Shown piece by piece: positions 58,401 to 64,000 of a DNA stretch of 64,000 nucleotides. The notes under the pieces are model-generated. The model was given only the letters and a program-made list of their open reading frames with translations. It ran no database searches and was not told where the DNA came from. This stretch comes from Strongylocentrotus purpuratus (lineage: Eukaryota; Echinodermata; Echinoidea; Camarodonta; Strongylocentrotidae): positions 35,572,266 through 35,636,265 of the forward strand of contig NW_022145610.1 in NCBI RefSeq assembly GCF_000002235.5, read 5' to 3'. A program made the position numbers and the translations under genes. Each line of letters starts with the position of its first letter. The stretch's first letter is position 1.

Positions 58401-60162
58401 ATGAAATCCCGTGGCTACTTCACAATTCAAAATTAAAACATTAGTACAGGGGACATTATCCTAATTAAATGCGATTATTTCATATATGTTATTTGTATGT
58501 GAGGGAAAGTATGTATCAATCTGAAATACTTTTTCATCAAAATTAAAACAAAAGAACAAAGGAAGACGGAAATAGAGTTAGGTGACAGCAGAAAGACTAT
58601 TGTAAAACAAAATTATGTCACAATGAATCCGATACCGAATAGTCAACAAGGCCGGTCTATTTCCCCTTAGAAATGCACACACAAACACGATAGTATAGTT
58701 TGACAAGAGAGAGATATTTATGACAATTTCCGCTAAAAACATATAACTGTAACACTCTGACAAAGAATTTGTGTCAAGATAGGTGTTTCACAACATCCAT
58801 TCAACAACAAGAGGTCGAAGAAAAATAGTCAGAAAGTTCAAAATAAAGCAAGGCGTCGTTTCACGAAACCGCCATAAGTAGGATGGGTTAAAGGCCAACA
58901 TCCGGGGCCAACATCTTCTTATGACCGTCTTTTGAAACGCTGTCCAGATTACCAGAAGAAAGTGGGCTTTCATTCTAAAACTACAGCAAATAAGAGACAA
59001 GAAAGTCACATCCAATAAATACCTGGTTAGATAGAGAGTAAAAATGACACTAGAGATCTAAGTTTTTATTAATTTTACAAATTTCCTTTCCTACCGATCT
59101 TCGTATTCGCTTAGTTCTTCATCAATGGCCCTCAGCAAAGTGTTTTTGCTTAAACGTGTCACGTGACTGAATCGTTCGATTTATGTGAAAAAGTGGGGAA
59201 AATGAGAACGAATATGCTAAATAATTAATCATCACTTATGAAAAAAATATAATTGTTGGTCCTTTTTATCAAAGAAAGACGATTTGGATAAGGAGACTTA
59301 TGACATACATAATTGAGTAATCTGAATCTCAATGTGACATTATGAATATTGGACAAATTATTTAAATGTGATGCCATATTATTTTATCATCGTTACGAAT
59401 AGGTTAATTTATATAGTACAGCCGTATGGAAAGACCGCCAGCCTGAAAGTAGGTGAGCCAAAACGACAATTGTTATGAGAAGAAAATAATTGTTAAAACA
59501 ATTATAAACAAAGAATAATCCACCCAACGGCAAATTTGTCTCGTATTCCCCTCTAAACTCCTTTTAATCAATCAATATGAATATTCCATCATGTTTCGTG
59601 CAAATCGCCCTCAAGTTGATATTCTTATTCCAGAAACAATTTATTTTTCAGCGATTAGATTATCCTGTTTCATTTCGAGAAAACGCTCAAAATCACATGT
59701 CATTCATAAATAAAATATAAACTGGTAGAAAAGTTGTGATACCGGGTGTGTGTGTGTGTTTGTGTGTGTGGTGATGAATTTTAAAAACATGGAGTCGTGG
59801 AAAAGTGGAACACACGTGATCAATGACGTCAGGGGATGTGTAGCCAATCACCGGGTGGATGGCGATCGAAAGGAGTGTCTTTTAGAGGCGGATGAATATT
59901 ACCCGACGGTCTGTTCGCACTGCTTGAGTCCTTGAGTGCATGTAACTAGATAATGTAGTGCCATTGTTAATTCATTATACATGTACACTTTTTATTCGGC
60001 AGTATATAATGTATATGTATAATTCTAACCTTTCTTCAAAACAGGTGAGAAAAACAGAAATGCAATATTCGATGATAATGCCCCGACTCGTTTACCTGCG
60101 GTGAATTTAATGTGCATTGGAATATTCATTTGCTTTTACTATATTCCTCTCTGCCCGAACCA

Positions 60163-60198
<36 letters not shown>

Positions 60199-62961
60199 TG
60201 AGCACACGTATCCTTTACATTAAAAAAAATATCCCCAGACCAAAGATAAAATTGAGTGTCATCGGGGAAAGTAATTTTGGAATCATTCACAGACGTTCTA
60301 GCTCTTTCCGGGCCACAAGTATAACTGAAGGTAACTTTAGGTTTTGGAAATACAGTAAGATACATGTTTACAATGTAATCAATATTATACTGCTTAAATC
60401 GATATCCTGTTTTCTCAAGATTGACAAATGCACGCTCAGCAAGTTTAGAAAAACATTATGCGAAAGTTTTTTAAATGCTATTTCTTGGTTTCGTTTCTGT
60501 GAAAAAATTCCTTATCCCATTTCTTCCCCATTCCTCGTACCCATCATCCCTCTTCTTCTTCTTCTTCTTCTTCTTCTTCTTCTTCTTCTTTTTTTTTTCT
60601 TCTTCTTCACTCTCTCTCTCCCTCCACCCATCACTTGCTCTCACTTCATTGATCCGCTATTTCTTTTCATGAACATGATAACAATTGGGACGAGTAGTGT
60701 TTCTCTGTAATGTAGGAAGTTCGGCAAAGGGCCAATCGATTACTTCAGTTTAAATAGATATAATCAATTATGGGACTGTCCTTCTTAAAATTCATGAATG
60801 AAACAAACTATCAAAGAAACGTCGGCAAATTTCTTTGAATGCAAATTACTCAACAACAACAAAATTAAACCATTCCAAATGAAAGAAAAAAAACGTTATT
60901 GGCGACATAATGTTATGATTAAATCATTATTGTATAATATTTGTGTTCAACTTCAGATACAAGTTAGTCACTTGAAACATGTCAATTATAATTGTACATG
61001 TAGGTGTTAAAAAGATTATTGATATCTCTGTGATCTTATGGAACTGGATTGATTAAAATCACGGATTAAAGTGTTTGATGATAAGTAGTATCAAAGTTTT
61101 AAACATTATTTTAAAAGCGGTTGTGCATGAGATATATGTGCCATGAACCTTATTTTTAATCACAATAGGCCTAAACTATGATGGATAGTGCCATCGATAT
61201 ACAATCTAACCGTTTTGATATTTCCAAAACTACTGTATGTTTAATGTTTAATGTTTAATGTTTAATGTTTATGATGATGTTAATGGTAATAATTATGATA
61301 ATAATATAGCGTTTCTTATAAATGCTTTGATAAATGTTGCATGATTGTGGTTTGAACAAGATCGCATAGACTTCTGAAACATCAACCTCAGGCAATTTAA
61401 AAAGCAATGTCCATCCCCTATTGAATTACAGCGACATATTGTGTAATCCGAACATGAATTTGGGGATATACAATATAGTGAGATAATTGCAAATGAGTTG
61501 ATTTCTCGGAAGTTGTTGCCATCACGTTATCGATTAAATGATGATATTAGTGATTATAATGATGTTAGTGATGAAAATAATTGTCTTGGGTTTTTTCTTT
61601 ACTAAACACGAGAATGAAGATGCTTACCCAAAGGCGACGGGTAGAGTATGATTGTCAGTTGTGGGAGGAAATTGAGTTGCTTTCCAGAGAGCATGCGGTC
61701 CATTTGGCGGACTGCCAAACTGCAATGTATTATGGGTTGCATCACCGGCATTCCCCGACGACGAAGCGGTTGGACTGGTCATCAGTGGATTGTGAAACGT
61801 TTGCCTGAGGCCGTTGTTCGGTGGAGCAGCGGTTGATCCCGTTCCGGTCGGGGTGCAGCTCTGCGGTTTGAGCGGAAGCGACATTGCATCGTCCGTCGAT
61901 GATAATTTGGTTGGTAGGTTCGACGACATGGCCTGGTCGCTCTCTCGTGTTGATCTTGGAGCAGAAGAAGGTCCTGGGACGCGAGAACCAGGAATACCCA
62001 TCCAGTGGCTATATACCTGCCGTTTCCGGTTGGCCGCTTCCGTAAGTGAGCAATACCGCGGTAAGGCCGCCATCGGCTCATTATTAACTACTGTATTCTG
62101 TGATGACACCGCTATTGGCAAAGTATTTCCTGGAGATACACTGGTTTCGTTTATCCTGCTCTGTTCGCTTCTTGATTCAGAGTTGTGTATTTGACGCGAC
62201 TGTGGATGTTGACCATCAGGTCTATCTCCCGAAGCCACTGGTTGTAACTGAGCCGTCGCCAACCGTGTTTCCTGCTTCGGTTGCACGTTTTCAACCTTGA
62301 AGCCTACCTCGGCAGACGCATCTCCTGCGTAGTAAATACTTCTCTTGCGCCCGTGGGAAGCGTCATGAGCAGCCAACTTTTCCAGAGGTCCTCCACAGGT
62401 GTGGAACCTACGATACTGCTCCATGTATTTCTTAGGGTTGTGGTAATGTCGAAACTCGAAATCCATCGTCATGGCCTTCATGCGACTCGCCACTCGCGAA
62501 TTCATTGACAACCGTCGCATTTGCGCATCAAGGTCACTCTTAGTCGCACCCTTGGTCCTTTGTCCATTCTTTCCCGGTGAGGGCGCCACGCGTCTGTATT
62601 GCACTTTGGGGTCGGGTACCCATCCGCAGAGGTCGTCAAGGTATCTGGCAAGATGGTGGGATATCGTTCTGACGTCCCATGAGAAATCAGGTTCTGGGAT
62701 TTCCTCGTCTTCGACTTCGAACTCGTGGAGTGCTCTCGTGATCGTGCGATCACGGACGAACGAGGGACATTCAAATTCTACATTGTTCTCGTCCTCTTCG
62801 CTTGATTGTTCTGTGAGTCTTGATGGTCCTGTGTCCATTCTTTCACGAATATTAATCGGGGAGACAGGAACGCTTGCTGACGAGCTCGATTCTGAAGACG
62901 ACGACGACGACGCTGAACTGCTGGATGACGCCGACTCTGCCCTTGCTGATGAGGCTGTCAT
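55460..62961 (-). CDS. Unrecognised 700-residue protein, Ser-rich N-terminus, 5 coding exons
   Basis: I do not recognise the family. Coding exons in transcript order: 61628-62961, 59095-59148, 57028-57184, 56086-56577, 55460-55525. All join in phase, giving 700 aa. Residues 9-33 are almost pure Ser. Residues about 60-175 look like a folded or conserved block, with acidic and aromatic patches (DFSWDVRTISHHLARYLDD) and then basic segments (RVASRMKAM, HYHNPKKYMEQYRRFHTC). Residues about 230-445 are polar, Pro/Ser/Gln-rich and probably disordered. Exon 3 encodes an aromatic helix-like stretch (FRDFYSHLLQAAHYLRLAG). Exon 4 is Ser/Ala-rich and the C-terminus is short. No signal peptide or membrane helix is seen. 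The GC content of exons 1 and 4 is clearly above the surroundings. The acceptor of exon 2 (GTTTAAG) is weak, so that join is the least certain. An acceptor at 62999-63000 (TTCACAG) indicates an upstream non-coding exon. Exon existence is well supported; function is unknown. Confidence 0.75.
60168..60195. repeat. CT microsatellite
   Basis: Nearly pure CT repeat in intron 1 of the 700-aa gene. A CTT tract lies further on at about 60549-60608. Confidence 0.9.
61234..61270. repeat. Heptamer repeat TTTAATG
   Basis: Four to five tandem units of TTTAATG in intron 1 of the 700-aa gene. Confidence 0.9.
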
Positions 62962-63001
62962 GATTGTCGCTTTAATACACCTAATCTCTTTCGGTTATCT
63001 G

Positions 63002-64000
63002 TGAACAAAATAGGATAAAACCACAGTCAATGTAGGCCTACATTCATAAATTATAAATGGCTTTATATACTAAAATATAAGAAATAACCAACAACGACCT
63101 GCAAAGATAAGCTTGAGTTCTGGTAATAAAAGAAAATAAATTCTCACAGAATCTAACAAAAGTTGAACTGAATGTTCAAGATTACGAATTAATGACATGT
63201 GCCAAACGATTTTTGTATAAGGGCTGAGTAATAAAGAAAGATACAGAAATCAAGGTTATTACGTGTAGGCCCGACACCATGTGCCTAGCCCAGATCACTA
63301 TGTGCAAATGAGAGTTGTGGTTTTTATTGAAGATGATTTACAGCAAGTTTTGGTGAATTTGTTTTTATTTTACTGGCTTCAATCAATCAATCTACTGCAG
63401 GATAAACAATTCAGAATGAATTTTAGCCATGACTGTTCTCTCGACGAACAATTTCCACATCAGAGCTCAAAATTAGCTTTTATTACGCCAAACAGACATT
63501 TAGCGAAACATTAAAAAACATAATTAAATTCATCATAATGTAGACAGTGGTGTAGGTCGTTTTGTGCCGCATATGGCATGGAAAGTAATAAGATAACCGT
63601 CGAGAGTGACAAATAAAGATACATGTACATGCCAAAGCAATTAATCGAACCGACGCATTCAGGTCGAATACGCGAGCAATCCAGCCAGATACCTCTATAT
63701 TACTTTCATTTGTTTTTATTTTGATGTTGTAATAAAGGACCGTACTGAGTTTTATATCACATATATGTATACATGTAGGCTATGAGACTGAGAAGCACTC
63801 TAATGGAAAAGATGATGCCTGCTGATCCTAGATACATAGCTTATAGAAACAGTTCAATTTTAACATTGCAATTTGATGGCATGTCGGCCCCTTGTTTATA
63901 CTATATGCTTGCAAATATACATGTATCATGTTTTACGCTTTTTAATATGATGACTACAAAATACCCGTTTGTTGTTCAAATAAACATTGGCCCCATATAA
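63002..64000. other. 5' flank of the 700-aa gene
   Basis: Probably an intron and/or promoter upstream of the acceptor at 62999-63000. No exon or element can be supported here. Confidence 0.45.

Overview
The window looks like nuclear DNA of a marine deuterostome, most likely an echinoderm. The reasons are AT-rich sequence, compact vertebrate-like exon structures with GT-AG introns, two proteins that read very close to vertebrate orthologues, very frequent TAGGCCTA-type words, and a dense load of short non-autonomous transposons, tRNA-derived SINEs and CR1/L2- and RTE-type LINE pieces. No bacterial-style operon, CRISPR array, rRNA or intact tRNA gene was seen, and no LTR or virus-derived element was recognised.

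Three protein genes can be assembled exon by exon. (1) UCHL5/UCH37, a proteasome- and INO80-associated deubiquitinase, lies on the minus strand at 17823-29195 (11 coding exons, 343 aa). (2) ABCF1, a ribosome-associated ABC-F ATPase, lies on the plus strand at 31292-51688 (27 coding exons, 866 aa). The two stand head to head, with 2.1 kb between their start codons. (3) An unrecognised 700-residue protein with a serine-rich N-terminus lies on the minus strand at 55460-62961 (5 coding exons), tail to tail with ABCF1. All exon joins keep the reading frame.

The first 17 kb hold no gene I can support. They contain LINE 3' ends, a poly-C-rich hAT-type element with a perfect 8-bp target duplication, and a 1.4-kb CT/CA array with 78-bp higher-order units. 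The UCHL5 introns and the divergent promoter region are packed with foldback and terminal-inverted-repeat elements. At least six elements in 21-49 kb sit between TTAA (or near-TTAA) sites, as piggyBac-type elements do. One 598-bp near-perfect foldback has a 9-bp target duplication.

The most unusual structure is ABCF1 intron 26. A 71-bp minisatellite repeats a 3' splice-site-like motif four times. It is followed by a 40-bp minisatellite whose 21 units each carry the consensus donor GTAAGT. Two other ABCF1 exons (7 and 21) have tandemly duplicated acceptor regions. Together these make ABCF1 a natural test case for decoy splicing.
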